Below are positions 49,310-62,882 of a stretch of DNA of 64,000 bases, piece after piece. The notes under the pieces were generated by a model that searched no databases, was not told the origin of the DNA, and was given only the letters and a program-made list of their open reading frames with translations. The number at the start of each line of letters is the position of its first letter. The stretch's first letter is position 1. The position numbers were made by a program, and so were the translations under genes. Origin of the DNA: Steromphala cineraria (taxonomy: Eukaryota > Mollusca > Gastropoda > Trochida > Trochidae); contig OU744723.1 of assembly GCA_916613615.1 (NCBI GenBank), positions 31,936,171 through 32,000,170 of the forward strand, in the 5' to 3' direction.

Positions 49310-49600
49310 TGTGTCCCTAAGGAGGTTAATGACCTTGACTTTTATTTCAAGGTCACCACGAGTTTTGACATTTTCCTCGTTTTATCAGAATATCTAAAGA
49401 ATTCATTGGAATCTCTCCATAACCTACACATTGCATCTTATTAGGAATTTGGTGACCTTTCTAGGTCACAGCAAGGCTGTTGAAAGTTCAGCATTGAATT
49501 CTGAATAATCAACTTATCACCGTGATATCTCAAGAACCATTCACTGGATATCCTATAACTTACACATTTCTTCATATTTGGAAGATAGCATGTGCAACAT
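49310..49600. repeat. Fragment related to the 151-bp repeat element
   Basis: Contains 'aatgaccttgacttttattt' plus 'caaggtcacc', and 'atatctcaagaaccattcac', the same motifs as the array at 59785-61075, in a decayed single-unit form. Confidence 0.6.
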
Positions 49601-49904
49601 GCTTTACAGTGAAGGCGTTATCTGCACGTGCAACACAAGGTGCGCATGGTTCTGATTGCTGCGACTATTAACAAAAAAATATCAACAACAAAATATCGCA
49701 GTATTTGTAACAGTTACCGACTGATACCGAAGTGTTCAAGTTAGAGTAACCCTCGCGCACGTGAATCATGAACGCCGAGGCCATTAAGCCAAGTTGTTCA
49801 TGAATCATGCTCGCGAAAGTTCATCTAACTTGAAACCGAGGTCAATATCAATCCAATTTCAACATGACATGAATTTTGATAATGCGGAAAATGTAATTTA
49901 CCTC

Positions 49905-50520
49905 ATCTGGCCTGTAAGGCCCGATTGGCTTATGGCTCACGGCGTCCGGTGTCCGTCTTTCCATCCGTACACGTTGTGGAATTTCGAATTCTTCTTCAGA
50001 ACCGTAAGGCCAAGCTGAAACTTTTTGTACAACTCCTTGGCTAGTGAGGTTTATAAATTGTAGCTTTGGTATCCCCTAATAAGGGCTACAGTAGCGACGT
50101 CCTTAAAACCTACTTTCATCTTCTTCTCCAGAACTATAAGGCCTAGACAGTTGAAACTTTGTGAAGAGACTCCTTGACTAGAAAGGAATATAAATTATAA
50201 CTTTTGTGGCTCTTAGGTCCCTTATAAGGACCACAGAGGACACACCCTTACAACCTATTTTTATTTCTACTCCAGAAGCATAAGGCCTAGAAAGCTGATA
50301 TAGTGTGTACAGACTACTTGACGAGTGAGGATAATAAATTGTAGCTTTGGTGGCCCTGTGACCCCTAATAAGGGCTTTTAAAATCTATTTTCATCTTCTT
50401 CTCAAGAGGCATAAGGTATGGAAAGCTGAAACTTTCTTGTGAGAATTGTTAATTGTAGATTGGCCATATTGGCCACACCCTAAAGCAAAATAAAATGTAA
50501 AGCCTGATGAGCTACAGAGC
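49905..50520. repeat. Dispersed bivalve-type repeat, copy 2 (long)
   Basis: Four to five degenerate units of about 125 bases, each with 'ttcttctccagaac.ataagg', 'gctgaaactt', 'gactccttg.ctag' and 'aataagg.c'. It starts 'catctggcctgtaaggcccg' and ends 'tggccacaccctaaagcaaa'. No coding capacity. Confidence 0.72.
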
Positions 50521-50589
50521 AAATGGCTCTATTTTGAAATATACATTGAGATTGTGAAACAGTTTCTCAAATTAGAGAAACAATGTCAA

Positions 50590-51260
50590 TTTCAGGTAGC
50601 TGACATTAAATTTGCAAGATCCTCTCACGCTGAACTGAAATTTACAGGCGGCACCAACTGGCTACCACATTAGATTGTATGTTCAATGTTAACATGGTCT
50701 ATATTTACAGAAAATTCATTCAGCATACATATATTCCTTTGGTAGAAATGATTTATTTTATAAATTATCAATGTATCTACATAAAATCAACGATCATGTT
50801 TCTGCTTTGGAGAAAAGTGAACCTTTGTTATTTGGTCATGAAAAACAGCCCGTTTTTAACTGATCTATATGCCACGAATGCAAACCTATGTTTCGAATTA
50901 AAAATTTGTAAATGTCTTGTATTTCGAAAATTGCAAATATAGTGAGTGTATGTGATTTGCAAAGAAATTATTGACCTTAATTTGGCATCAGACAACAACA
51001 TATCACCGTTTTACTTTTAGGTATTAACAGCTCCACCGGGTGAACACGACGAGGTGTAGTTCTCAGAAATATGAGTTTGTATGAAAAACAAACGAAGGAG
51101 CTAGTGTGTAACGTTAGATAATGACGAGCAAATGGAGCACAACATACTTTTTATTATTTATAAAAGTTTGACTTACTTTATTGAAATGAATACATTGACG
51201 GATATTGTCCAGAATAATTCTAAGATTCACATATTGTGACACTAAATACTGTGATAAATG
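50590..51260. repeat. Duplicated block B, copy 2
   Basis: Same-strand match to 10100-10770. Here it lies before block P rather than after it. Confidence 0.85.
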
Positions 51261-51343
51261 ACTACTGATTTAGGTTATAAACTATTCCTCTAAAGTTGAC
51301 AAATCTTTCCTCGACTTTCAATTATAAAAATAAATTATAGCTT

Positions 51344-51850
51344 ATGGTAGTTGTAAAGGGAGATAACTCTGGCGGCAAGTCCTTCTCAGAAGTACCTGCT
51401 AAGATATACTGGTCATATTGATTTCAAGATATCATTACTGCAGGGAAAGCCTCTTGTTCAGCAATTAAACACTTGAATGTTTCAACGTGTATCGTCAAAC
51501 CTGTGTTGATTGAATGGAAGCTGCTTTCTGAAGTAAAGCGATATTAATGAAGGCAGTACTGAATACTATTTTTGATCTTTACTGAATAAGATAAATATAT
51601 GCCTGGTATTTGTAAAGGGAGATAACTCTGACGGCAAGTCCTGCTCAGAGAGGCATGCTCAGATATACTGGTCATATTGATTTCAAGATATCATTACTGC
51701 AGGGAAAGCCTCTTGTTCAGCAATTATACACTTGAAAGTTTTAATGTGTATCGTCAAACCTGTGTTGATTGAATGGAAGCTGATATCTGTTGCAAAGGGA
51801 TATTGATAGATACATTACTGACTACTCTCTTTGATCTTAACTGATTCAAT
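51344..51850. repeat. 259-bp tandem duplication
   Basis: Two adjacent copies, with 'tgtaaagggagataactctg' at 51352 and 51611, and identical stretches such as 'actggtcatattgatttcaa'. A third, much more divergent copy is recognisable at about 55925-56060. The motif 'agggagataactc' is frequent in mollusc genomes. Confidence 0.92.
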
Positions 51851-53971
51851 AATTTTGTTATTAATACAAACTAATTAATTCGTTTTGATACATTGTTATT
51901 GAAGGAAGCTAATGCACTCTTATTCATGTAAGTGAGTGTATGAATGTTTGTCGACAGATTTACTGTTTTGATAACATGCGACAACATTATCAAGTTGACC
52001 TAGATATAGACAGATTGGGGTATCTACTGATACGATCATGTGACTATCAACAGCACGAGACATGTATTTGGTGTTATGTTAACTGTCTTTTGCCCTTAAA
52101 TTATCCAGAATAACAACTTTACGGAGTAAAAACTTTTTTTTACCTTTTGTACACTTCGCTCTGTGATTATGACTGACCCTGTTATCTTCAGAAGTAGCCA
52201 GTTTTATTTATTGTTTATTATTTTATTTATTGTAATAGCTTCACTTGATAATTTCTATCTGCTACATGAACGTTTCACCATACTGCCATTAGACGCAGGT
52301 GTTGTAAGCTTTCTTTCTTAAAACACACTGGTTGTCGTCAATAACAGAAACATTGATACCTAAGTTAATGTCAAAATATCTCACAGAGAGTCAGATTCGT
52401 TTTGATAGAACCAATCTGTTCACAGGGGTAACACCAAATACTGACACTTTTTGTATGTGTGTTTTTATTGGGCAAACACACTGTTCAGACATGTATGTTC
52501 CTAAGACAAGGTTTACTTATAAACAGTAGTTCTACGTACTATAAAGTGACCTTCATATTCACATCAAATTTCGTCTTCATTCTGATTTTTATTCCAATAA
52601 TTGAGCACTCTGAGTTATATCTATTAACTGCTACCACCCATTCATTTCTGGTGATATGAAACAGTCATGTGATGTGATAAGAGCTACCGTCTACTTAAGG
52701 GACAACACATGACTATTGATAGGCTAATATCTGTAACAAAACCCTGGTCTACGATATCTGAATCATATTTAGTTTAACATATACTCAAGTATAGTTATCA
52801 AATGCCTATGTCAATTCAACCATAAATCTATTTTTCAAGGGAGGGAAAAAAGTTTACCATTAAATGTTTATAAATAAATGTCAGTTAATCTTCCGAATAT
52901 TGTTGTAGCTACATTAAGTAACTATTCAACTAATTATTTATCAAACCCGGTAAAACATGATATGTGCACTTAGTTTGAAATAATAAAATATACTTTTGTT
53001 GTATTAACTTGAGCATTTGTGTATTCTCATTTGGTAATAAGTTCTTAGTCTTTTCTTCTTTGAAATATTTAAATTTCGCTTACCAATATAATGGTGCATC
53101 TGTAAACAATTGTGTTTACTTTTACATCAATGTATTTCCTTCAGTACAATTTGAATGTCATAGTATGGTTTTAACTTTTTCATCATTCAACACAAACTGA
53201 TGGTTCACTTATTCCACTTGAACAAGACATTATAAGTTACTCAGCACATTAATGAATAAACTAGGAACCATCTTTGTTTAATACAATGCATACATCCTTT
53301 ATCATTAAACAAGACTGACGGAACATATTTAACATGTAATCCTTAGAATGGACTAATTGAATTTCTTCAAATAAGTAAAAAAAGTCAGACTTTATTATAA
53401 TATCAACTCCTCCATTTAATTATATCCGAATTTGTTTTATTGTTGTATAGGACATCCTGATCCATGTATAACATTACATGCAAACAGCACAGACTTTGCC
53501 TCTGGTTCATAGTCAAATATATAAACTGAAAACTTTGGTGAATACATAGAAGTAGTTCTCTGTGTGTGCACTTATGATAGTGATACTTACTTCGATAAAA
53601 TCGCAGCATTAGAACATTGTTATGCCATGAGAAAAATGATGAAGAGATATAAGTAACAAATCGATCTTATTGTTTGGACGCATGTGTCACAAATTATCTA
53701 CATTCCAAAAGTATGCTAGTCTTTGAATATGAGTATCATTTGTTAAAAGAATTTGATTTTACTTTTAAAACCAAGAAAATAGAGAATCTCAACCTTGCTT
53801 TCTGAATATTTTACTTTTATCAACGAGTGTTGATATATTTGACATCAGAGGTCACGAGGGTGAGATTCTATTTATCATCAAAAATCATTTTGCATCATAT
53901 AAGCATGACAAATGTACATTTGAACACTGCATAGCCCTAAAAATTCCAAAACCAGTAATGTCATAGCATTG

Positions 53972-54045
53972 TGACGTCATCGTCTTAATGACGTCAAAGC
54001 ATTGTGACGTTGTTGTGTTTATGACGTTATAGCATTGTGACGTCA
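53972..54045. promoter_or_regulatory. Cluster of TGACGTCA palindromes
   Basis: Three perfect CRE-type octamers at 53972-53979, 53989-53996 and 54038-54045, within a local repeat 'gcattgtgacgt'. The paralogous stretch (7905-7970) keeps only one (7913-7920). Two more occur at 63749-63756 and 63774-63781. No promoter is evident; probably a repeat feature. Confidence 0.35.
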
Positions 54046-54169
54046 TTGCGGATGATGTAATATGTTTGTGATGTCATGTATTTTCTCATTAAAGGGCATT
54101 GCTCAAAATCTACTGTCAAAGCGATGTTCCATAAGCGATATCTCCCGTGGAACACAGTTTTGGATGATT

Positions 54170-54310
54170 AGTTTCTGTCGGACTCGGGTATTATCATAGT
54201 TGCTGTGGCTCCTGACCTTGCAATCGTGTCAACAACACAGACATGTAGTAGGACAAGGGTCTATCTAGTTTGGAGCAATCTCACCAGCCCAATACCAAAT
54301 CTCCATTACG
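54170..54310 (+). pseudogene. Relic of TRIM propeller sequence
   Basis: 'tatcatagttgctgtggctc' and the following sequence align with 22888-22990 of TRIM gene 1. The translation is IIIVAVAPDLAIVSTTQT against IIIVAVTPDLTLLSTIQT. The sequence has no frame to continue after about 40 codons and no other TRIM domain nearby. The same relic, shortened, is in the first P block at 7988-8070, so it predates the block duplication. Confidence 0.82.
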
Positions 54311-55400
54311 TTTTGTGTTCGGAAGAAAACGTTTTAAAACAGTGACGCAACTTGGGTTTTTTCATCAGGGTTACTCTACACAAACAAAAAGATCCCACCC
54401 ATGTGCGTGTTATATAAGATATTATATGTCAGTTGCTTGGGGAAACTAAATCGTTTGTAAAATTTATTATACATAAACAATGCCAACCTGCTTTTCAAGA
54501 TGTGATTGATCAGCTAATGACTAGAAAGATGGCTGGGATAACAGAACATGTGAGTTTCCTGCTTGCGTTTAGACCTTGTGGAACATGAACAACCTGATGC
54601 AAAAGAAGTCGTATATTGTTGTATAAAACTATATATCTAATATAAATCATTATTTCAGAACATTTTCATTTTGTTTCGTCTGTTCCAATCTCCAAACGAA
54701 TATCAGTGTTTAACCTCAAGAAAACTGGGAATACGATTACATTTTACTCAAACTCTAGCAACTTTTGACATTTTATATTCACATCTGTGTAAAATTTTCA
54801 TAAAAATGTTTACATTTCTTGACCAATTTCATTTGTATTTTATTTATCATTTGCACCTGTTTTTGCTTGAAAAAGATTTCGAATTGCTAAACCACGTTTC
54901 ATGAAAATGTCAGGGATGATGGTCTGTGTATAACTCGCCTAATCTTTAACTTACCTTACATCTTTACATGCCCCATTTTATACACATCAATTTTATGTAA
55001 CACCGTATCATCAAAAAGTATATAGTACGGAGTTAGATAGATACATATTGAGTGAGGATATGAACATGATTTCAGCCTTTTCATTGAAGTTCAGAGAACA
55101 TTTGCTCCTTAATCATTCATGTTATCCATTTATGTTATATTTGTTGCATGCGTTTGATAAATGTTTTGTTAAGATTATATTAACAAATCATTCAAAATTC
55201 AAAGTGTTCAAACTAATCATTCCACACAGAGGTTGAAACAGTCATTTCTAACGGACAATTCTAAAGCTCACTATCCCATAAATGGTGACCAAACAACTTT
55301 TGCTATAAAATGAATTTGCAAGTGTACTGTTTGCAACATTGCACCTCCTTTACTAGTAGAATGTTGAGGGTAAGTGCCAAAGTCCAAGTGGCAGTCTTAA

Positions 55401-55757
55401 AGGGGCAGTAGCACGTTTTTCGAGGGAATATAAGGTGATGTCAGGAAAATGAAAATAAATGATTCCAATCGAAATACAATGTATTTAAACTAAATGAGGC
55501 AGTAATAATTCAAATATATATTGTAAAGTTAAGCCATGCGATTCCTTTTCTTACACAAAATGAATTAAAGGTGTTCACAAAAAAATGGCTGCCAATGTAT
55601 TTTATGTGAATCTTCATAATTTGTTCGCTGACTATGGATGATTGGTTTGTGTAATGAGATTTTTGACAGTATCAAAGTAATACATTAAGCATTAACGTAC
55701 AATAATCAGTGACAAATCAAACATTTGATAATTGTCAAAAAAAATGCTACTGCCCCT
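55401..55757. mobile_element. TTAA-type MITE, best copy
   Basis: TTAA at 55397-55400 and 55758-55761. The ends are AGGGGCAGTAGCACGTTTTT and, on the other strand, AGGGGCAGTAGCATTTTTTT. 357 bases, non-coding. Relatives are at 20118-20451, 58131-58291 (left part only) and 62883-63249. Family placement (piggyBac or Kolobok type) rests on the TTAA target only. Confidence 0.88.
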
Positions 55758-57440
55758 TTAAAGACCTAAGTATTAACTTTCGATCCTAGTTGTTGTTGTA
55801 TCCATTTCCTACAATAAGTAGTCATGTCTAGGCATTCTCAAGTATCTTGATATCAGTCAACATGACACATTCTCAACCCAGTGTGAACATCCAAAATTGA
55901 AATAATTTACGGAGGTTATTGCCTCACAAAGAGAGATAACTCCGACGGTTATTTCCTGCTCCCGTCGTTCCGGTCATTCACTCTTACTTCAAGAAATTTA
56001 CAGTGCAATATTTTGTCAAGCAATTAAATACTTAAATGTTTAAACCCATCTTTAAACTTATGATTTACTGGAGGTTTAAACTGTTCTCAAAAAGGATATC
56101 AAAGATCAACTCCGTGAATATTATAACAGATTGGTTTCATGATTTAAATTCAAACATAAACAAAATGACACTTTTATTTGATATAATATTAAACATGAAG
56201 TTCAGATAAACGTTATCAACTCATAAATGCAATTCTGAATGCTTTAGATATGTTACAATCGTGTCAGTGATAACTCATGTCATTGTTCAGTTTCCCCATC
56301 ATCACCGCGTCTTTATATCCTCCTGTTGTCCAATGGCTTTAATCGATTCTTCCCTCCAGAAGTCAATGATTCTCGATGATATAACAGTAATTGTGGACTT
56401 TGGCAAATATAAACAAAGGCAATTACCGTAATCAACATATACTTCATTGAGTGATATATTCGATCTTTGACTAATTCATTATATTTGTTGGCATAATACA
56501 AAATAACTGATTCATGTTGATACATTATTATTAAAGGAAGCCGATGCACTCTAATCCATGTTAGCAATGGTGTTTGTTTAAATGTATGTCGATGGACCCC
56601 GTGTGTCGATAACATATGATAACAGATCCAGGTTGACCTAGATAAAGACAGACGTGATAACTACTGATACGATCACGTGACTATCAACATCACGAGACAT
56701 GTATTTAGGGGCGGGTAACAGTTCAACTTTGTAAGGTAAGCAGTAAGAATTAAAGACAAGAGGATATATCACTATGTGTGCCGGGGAGACATGACTTGAA
56801 ACTAAATACATGTATGTATGTTTATATTTCTTGTACAATATATCCGTGTTTACAATGCCTTTAAAAATTGATATACATGTAAAATAAAAGTTATCATTAC
56901 AAAAATAAAAGACAAAGTTGAATAACTAATTGATATCATCTTCTTAGTTTGAGAGAATTTCCCTACAGATAAAATATCTATTTTCTTTATTAATCACATT
57001 AATCAGAATGCAGCATTAAATGTATCCCTTCCCAGGAAGAGAATATAAAGAAAACGTAATCTGGGGGAAAAGGGGATTCCCAATATTTGCCCATGCTACG
57101 ACCTATTAACTTCTTACATAGAAAACGAGGCTAAGGTTGCTTCCTACTTCCTGGTTCGTGTAATTGCTGTATGCATCTCTTAGGTTTTTTTGTTTTTCAT
57201 GGGCTAGAACTGTAGATGTCTGCAAAAAAGAATCGCATTAAAGCAACAATAACAGAAACTATATTGAATAACAATTCAGGTAACACCACAAACAACCCTT
57301 ATATTGGATAGTTACAGTCGTGGTGAATTCATAGGTCAGACCATTGTGCAAGCAAACCGTCAGATAGATTGCCTTTCTTATCATCACAGTTTCATTACAG
57401 CTGCGTAGGTAAGTTTGTTCACCTACCTGAGTATTCTAGT

Positions 57441-58130
57441 GCAAATATGCCTAAGTCATATTTGTTCCGTAACTTTGAGTCAATCTCATTGTGATGATTG
57501 TTTCCCAAGAGAGTCTTTATGGAACGTTTTAATAAAACGTTTAGAAAATCGGAATTTCAAAAAGATGAACCCCATCTGTCTATCTAACAATGCCAAATTT
57601 CGAAATTCGTTACTGACCAGACGTTCCTACACTGTGTGACATTTGCACTAAGATAACTAGCAAATGAACAAAGTTAAGATACGCAGCTGTATATGAAAAC
57701 TTAAACAATATAAACACTTAACTGCCAAAATATACAGATATCTATATAGCTAAAACCCACACACAATTTGTTCGTGCTGAAAATGATGCATTTATTTCAT
57801 CTTACAAATACACTTTATTGTGTGAAATAACAAATGACATTTGCAAATATTTATTTACAGATTATAGACAAAAAAATTTAGAAAGTATAATGATATGATA
57901 ATTGCTATTTTGGGATGTTAATTACAGTCCAAGCCATAAGTTATTTGATTTGATATCACAGACACAAAATAATACAAAAAACAGATACCACAATGTCTAG
58001 AATCAGAATTTAGAAACCACTGACATAAAACTAATAAATTCAAAAGGTCTGACATAAAGGCTACAAATAAACACATAATAAATATGCAATTGTGTATGAC
58101 CAAACATTGATACAAATGAAAAAGTATCTT
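57441..58130. other. Non-coding AT-rich DNA
   Basis: Short open frames only. 58049-58075 ('gacataaaggctac') resembles 1973-1995. Confidence 0.4.
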
Positions 58131-58291
58131 AGGGCATGTGGCACGTTTTTATAGGGAATATAAGGTGATGTCTGGAAAATGGAAATTATTAGTTCCAATT
58201 GAAAGACAATGTCTTTAAACTAAATGACGCACTTCTAATTGAAATATATAAATGTTTAGTCATGCGATTCCCTTATCTTACACACAATGAA
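58131..58291. mobile_element. TTAA-type MITE, left part, interrupted
   Basis: Matches the left 160 bases of the 55401 element and stops at an internal TTAA (58292-58295), where a second MITE begins. The remaining right part was not found after that element. Confidence 0.75.
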
Positions 58292-58295
58292 TTAA

Positions 58296-58595
58296 AGTGA
58301 CACAGAGTATATTTCTTAAAGTTTTATTTGGTTTTGATAAGCTACAAACTATCTAATATGCTGATTGAAGTTCATATCTCATCACTGGACTTGCAAATAT
58401 ATCCATTTATGCATAATATCTCTGAAATCCTTGATTTTATGGAAACATCAAGAAAACATCTCAAATACGTTTAATATTCGAAATTATGTATCTATTAATC
58501 TACCTATGAGTTACAATACCTAATAAACACTATCGAATCGAATATATCATCCTGTCAGCTTATGACAAGGTTTCAAAATTACGTTTGGCGACATG
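58296..58595. mobile_element. Second-family TTAA MITE, inserted in the first
   Basis: Starts AGTGACACAGAGTATATTTC after TTAA. It matches the reverse complement of 33540-33826 ('aagctacaaa', 'catctcaaatacgttt', 'tgtcagcttatgacaaggtt'). The far end is not recognisable. Confidence 0.78.
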
Positions 58596-58599
58596 GAAA

Positions 58600-59005
58600 T
58601 GGCGTGATAGAACTGCAGTTTTTATTTTTGGGGCAATTTGTAACAAATCGACAGAAGATTTGAATCTGAACAGAAATAACTATACTAGTTTATATATCAA
58701 CGTAAACGTAAATGCATGGAAAAGTATTATTTAATAAACATGTAAAAAAAACTTTTAATTAAGTTTCTTTACATATTTACATATGTAGGGAATAAATAGT
58801 AATAATGCATACATAACTAATACATAATAATAACATAATTCAGTTTTTTTTCAAACGTTTATCTTTAGAATTACAAAACCAATTGTCCCTTCATTATCAC
58901 CCACATTTAACATTAAACATTACCTTAAAGTAGCATTGAAACTTTTAACATGATTGAATACTCATCATAGACTGTCCAGTGTAACTATTTTGCATTACAT
59001 ATAGT
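58600..59005. other. AT-rich DNA
   Basis: No supported feature before block Q copy 3. Confidence 0.4.
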
Positions 59006-59032
59006 ACACTCACACAGAGCCTCATATTTATA

Positions 59033-59042
59033 GTCACGTGAC
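59033..59042. promoter_or_regulatory. Candidate CLEAR/E-box GTCACGTGAC
   Basis: Identical to 18345-18354 and in the same context (followed by 'cagtcgccagctcg'). Confidence 0.42.
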
Positions 59043-59784
59043 CAGTCGCCAGCTCGAAACGTGAGGCGAGTCGTCGATACAGTGTGAGGATCTGGGTTTG
59101 TTGTCGTCATGTCATTTTGTGTCTTATCAATCTCGTTCTATTTCGTTTTTCATTATTCTGTCATTGTTATTGATAGGGTACCATGATTTAGACAGATAGG
59201 ATTCTTTCTCTGATCAAACGAATGTGATAGTGGTCACTTCCTACTTTCGGTTCGGGATCTGCCATAAAAACGAGATATTTAACCGAGTGTGTATCTAATC
59301 AAACATATTCGTTGTGGTGTACATTTATGTTGACTCTCATTTGCAAACTTAGTCATATCTTACATGTATACCCGTGTTTCTTTAATAACGTGAGTTACCC
59401 GACTCGCTTAGTGTACATAACAGCCTGATGAGGGTCTATACGAGTGTCTACTGTATATATTCTGTATACAGATTGCCTTAAGGCTAGTTGTTCAGCGTAA
59501 CAGACATTGAATACAACCACAAGGCTACCCAGTGGGTAAATATAATATGTTTATTCATATACGATCATTGATTGAGAGTTTGGTCACAGTGTATGTCGGT
59601 GAGGGTCTGTACCTCTGCGGTCTACATGCGCTTATAGTCTTTATCAATCAAACAGCTATTTGAATTTGCTGTACAGTAAAGTGCGACAAGTCTTGATTGT
59701 CCTGTGTGTAGTACTGAGTGATTTGTTGCGCTGTAAGTATTTTAGGGTCTAAACGTGTTTGACATATACACATAAAATGCTTAT

Positions 59785-61075
59785 TGTCTCCCGCCGCAAC
59801 GCGGAACGGGGGACATTGTATTCAGCGGCGTTAACGCGATATCTCAAGAACCATTGCACCCAAAGTCTTCAAATTTGGTCACAGCCTCACTGGGATTATG
59901 CAGACATTAGTCACTTTTGGTGACCTTGACCTTATTTTCAAGGTCACAACGGCACTTTGACCACTCTTGAAACTCTTGTAAACGCGATATCTCAAGAACC
60001 GTTGGACCCAAAGTCTTCAAATTTGGTCACAGCCTCCCTTGGGGGATTACGTAGACACCAGTTACTTTCGGTGACCTTTAACTTATTTTCAAGGTCACAA
60101 CCGCACTTTTATCATTCTTGAAACTCTTGTTAACGCGATATCTCAAGAACCATTGCACCCAAAGTCCTCAAATTTGGTCACAGCCTCTCTTAGGGAATTA
60201 CGCAGACACAAATCACTTTCGGTGACCTTGACCTTATTTTCAAGGTCACAACCGCACTTTGATCATTCTTGAAACTCTTGTTAATGCGATATCTCAAGAA
60301 CCTTTGCACCCAGAGTCTTCAAATTTGGTTACAGCCTCACTTGGAGGATTACACAGACACCAGTCACTTCGGGTGACCTTGACATTATTTTCAAGGTCAC
60401 TACGGCACTTTGGCCACTGTTGTTAGTATTATTAACGCAATATCTTATGAACTGTTGCACCTAATGTCTTCAAATGTAGTCACAGCCTACATTGGAGGAT
60501 TACGAAGACACCAGTCACTTCATATGACCTTGGCATTATTTTCAAGGTCACTACGACACTTTGGCCTCTTTTAAAACTCTTCTTAACACAATATCTCCCG
60601 AACTATTTTACAAAATGTCTTCAAATTTGGTCACATCCTGTTAGACTACACAGATACCAAATACTTTGGATGACCTTGACCTTAATGTTAAGGTCAACAA
60701 AGTTCCTTGAGAACTTTTGAAACATCTTATATCTTATGAACCGATTTATGAAATGTGCTCAAATTTGGTCACAGCCTTCATTGAGGGATTACTTAGACTC
60801 AAGTCACTTTGGGTGACCTTGACCTTAATTTCTAGGTCACCACTTTTGCCATTTTTTAAACTCTTGTTTACTTGATAAATGTCTTCAAATTTGGTTAGAA
60901 ACTACTTTGAGGGATAATGCAGACAACAGACACGTTGGATTACCTTGACCTTATTTTCAAGGTCACAATGGCACTTTGACCACTTTTGAAACTCTTGTTA
61001 TATCTCTTGAACCATAACAATTCTATCACAATATCCAAGCGGCGGGGGACATTGCCACATAAGTGGCAAACACTT
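59785..61075. mobile_element. Pearl/Helentron-like element with 151-bp repeats
   Basis: The leader 'gtctcccgccgcaacgcgga' resembles the palindromic start of the 35031 element. It is followed by about eight units of about 151 bases, with 'gcgatatctcaagaacc' at 59836, 59984, 60135 and 60286 and decayed later. It ends 'ggcgggggacattgccacat' with a small palindrome 'ttgccacataagtggcaa'. Block Q sequence is continuous on either side when compared with 19125-19135, so the insertion is clear. Confidence 0.8.
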
Positions 61076-61559
61076 GTTTTATTTTAATCCGAGTTCAGCA
61101 CCAAGGAAGATGTTTTACGGGTTAAATGCCACAAAGCCCGAAGCCGAGGGTTTAAGTATCAACGTTAATGTTAATGTTAAATTCAAATAAGACATGGATT
61201 TTATTTCGGAAGAATCTTTAGAAATTTACTGATCACTTCTCTGCAAAGATACAAAAACGTAGTCAAATTAAAAATAATATATATATTACATCTGTTTTCT
61301 GTTTAATTCAACGTAAAAAATACTTTATTTAAAAAATACATTATTGAAGCCTGATGATAATCAATGATCTGTTTAAAATCAATAATATTTAAACAATGTT
61401 GAATTTATTTCCATTTGTAAAAGAATATAATGAAACATAATTTGAATAATTCAGGAATAAAAGAGCACAATCGAACTATTAATGAGAGCTTACAATCTAT
61501 GCGCTTTAATTTTTCATATATCAATGTATACACGAATCATAAATTTTATGAGAAAATGC

Positions 61560-61715
61560 CACGCCCTGAAAACTTATTTTCATCTTCTTCTCCAGAAGCA
61601 GAAGGCCAAGAGAGCTGAAATTTTATGTACAGGCACCTTGGCATATGGGGATTCTAATTTGTAACTTTTGTAACCCTGTGACCCCAATTAAGGGCCACAG
61701 GGGCCACGCACAGGA
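61560..61715. repeat. Dispersed bivalve-type repeat, copy 3
   Basis: 'cttcttctccagaagcagaagg' type unit ending in 'aagggccacaggggccacgc'. One unit only. A further piece is at 62330-62410. Confidence 0.65.
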
Positions 61716-62882
61716 ACGCGAAATTATTTTCTTGTAATTATACACAAGAGACAAACAAATCTTGAACCTCTCTTTTTTAAATAATGAAATGGAAATTTCC
61801 ATTTATTAATTCTACAGTGTGTGAAGACAAGCGACTGGGCCGTCACAATCCCCTAGTGCAAAAAATTATTCTACATACCAAAACAAATAATCATTTGACT
61901 CCATTGTCACAACCTGGTTTGAAAATGGTGGAACATCAATAAAAATCGCTTTTTAAATTTTTCACGATGTTTAGAAATTATCTACAGAAATTCGCCCTTA
62001 CGATTAACGGACCTATCAGATCGCCCGAGAGGCATTTGGTGCGGAGTAACGTTCACCCCAGAGGTTTCTGTCGTCGATTTGCGAATATAAATAGATATAA
62101 AAGTTATTTGAAGGGTGACATGTCTTTGAAACAAGCTAAGTTTTGCTGAGAAATGTAAAACTAAGAGATTCTTGTGTATGTAAATGAGATGTCACCGATT
62201 TGAAGCGATAATTTTGACTTAACTCGGAAGCGAGTCGAGATCGGCAACATGGATGCCTTTATTCCTTTACTCTATATACATATAGGAACGGATCTTTCTT
62301 ACCCACGTTTTACCTACATTTTATTTACGATATCGGGTTCCTGTGGGGCCACGCCCTTAAAACCTATGTTCGTCTTCTTCTCCAGAACCAATGACTCTAG
62401 AGAGCTGATAAAAATCATTTATTCTAATTGTGTTAAAATAGTTATTTCTTTAACTTATATAATTCAAGAACTGTCAATATATAATTTATGAAAAGAACAG
62501 CACTATACTTAAAAGTTTAAAATACCTGGAATACAATCAATTGTCTTTGCTGTAGAGTACAAGACAATTGTGAAAGCCTAACTTGTGAACAAATATATTG
62601 ATATAGAAGATATTGTTCGTGTATGGACTAATACAATGTCTTTTTCTTTGAGTGAGGTGTGTAAACAAATAATTACTTAACTTAAATAGTTGCAATTTCT
62701 GTGAGTTCAAATACGAATACTTTATTGTACGCAACAATTTGTAAACACTAGCATATTCGAACGTAAAATTGTTATCAATAGATATGAAAAGTCTAAATGA
62801 GTGTTCGATGTCTCTCTGTTGTTTAAGTTGGAGTAAATGTTATCAAGTAAGGAGTTCAAGGGTAGGGCTTGTATTACATTAA

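Larger units (their letters stand above)
52080..57440. repeat. Segmental duplication block P, copy 2
   Basis: The same-strand counterpart of 6090-10060, about 46 kb apart. About 54790-55990 is extra here and includes a MITE. Confidence 0.9.

Noticed and set aside
53972..54045. CRE enhancer cluster
   Set aside because: The octamers lie within a local repeat and are mostly lost in the paralogous copy, so function is doubtful; kept only as a low-confidence site.
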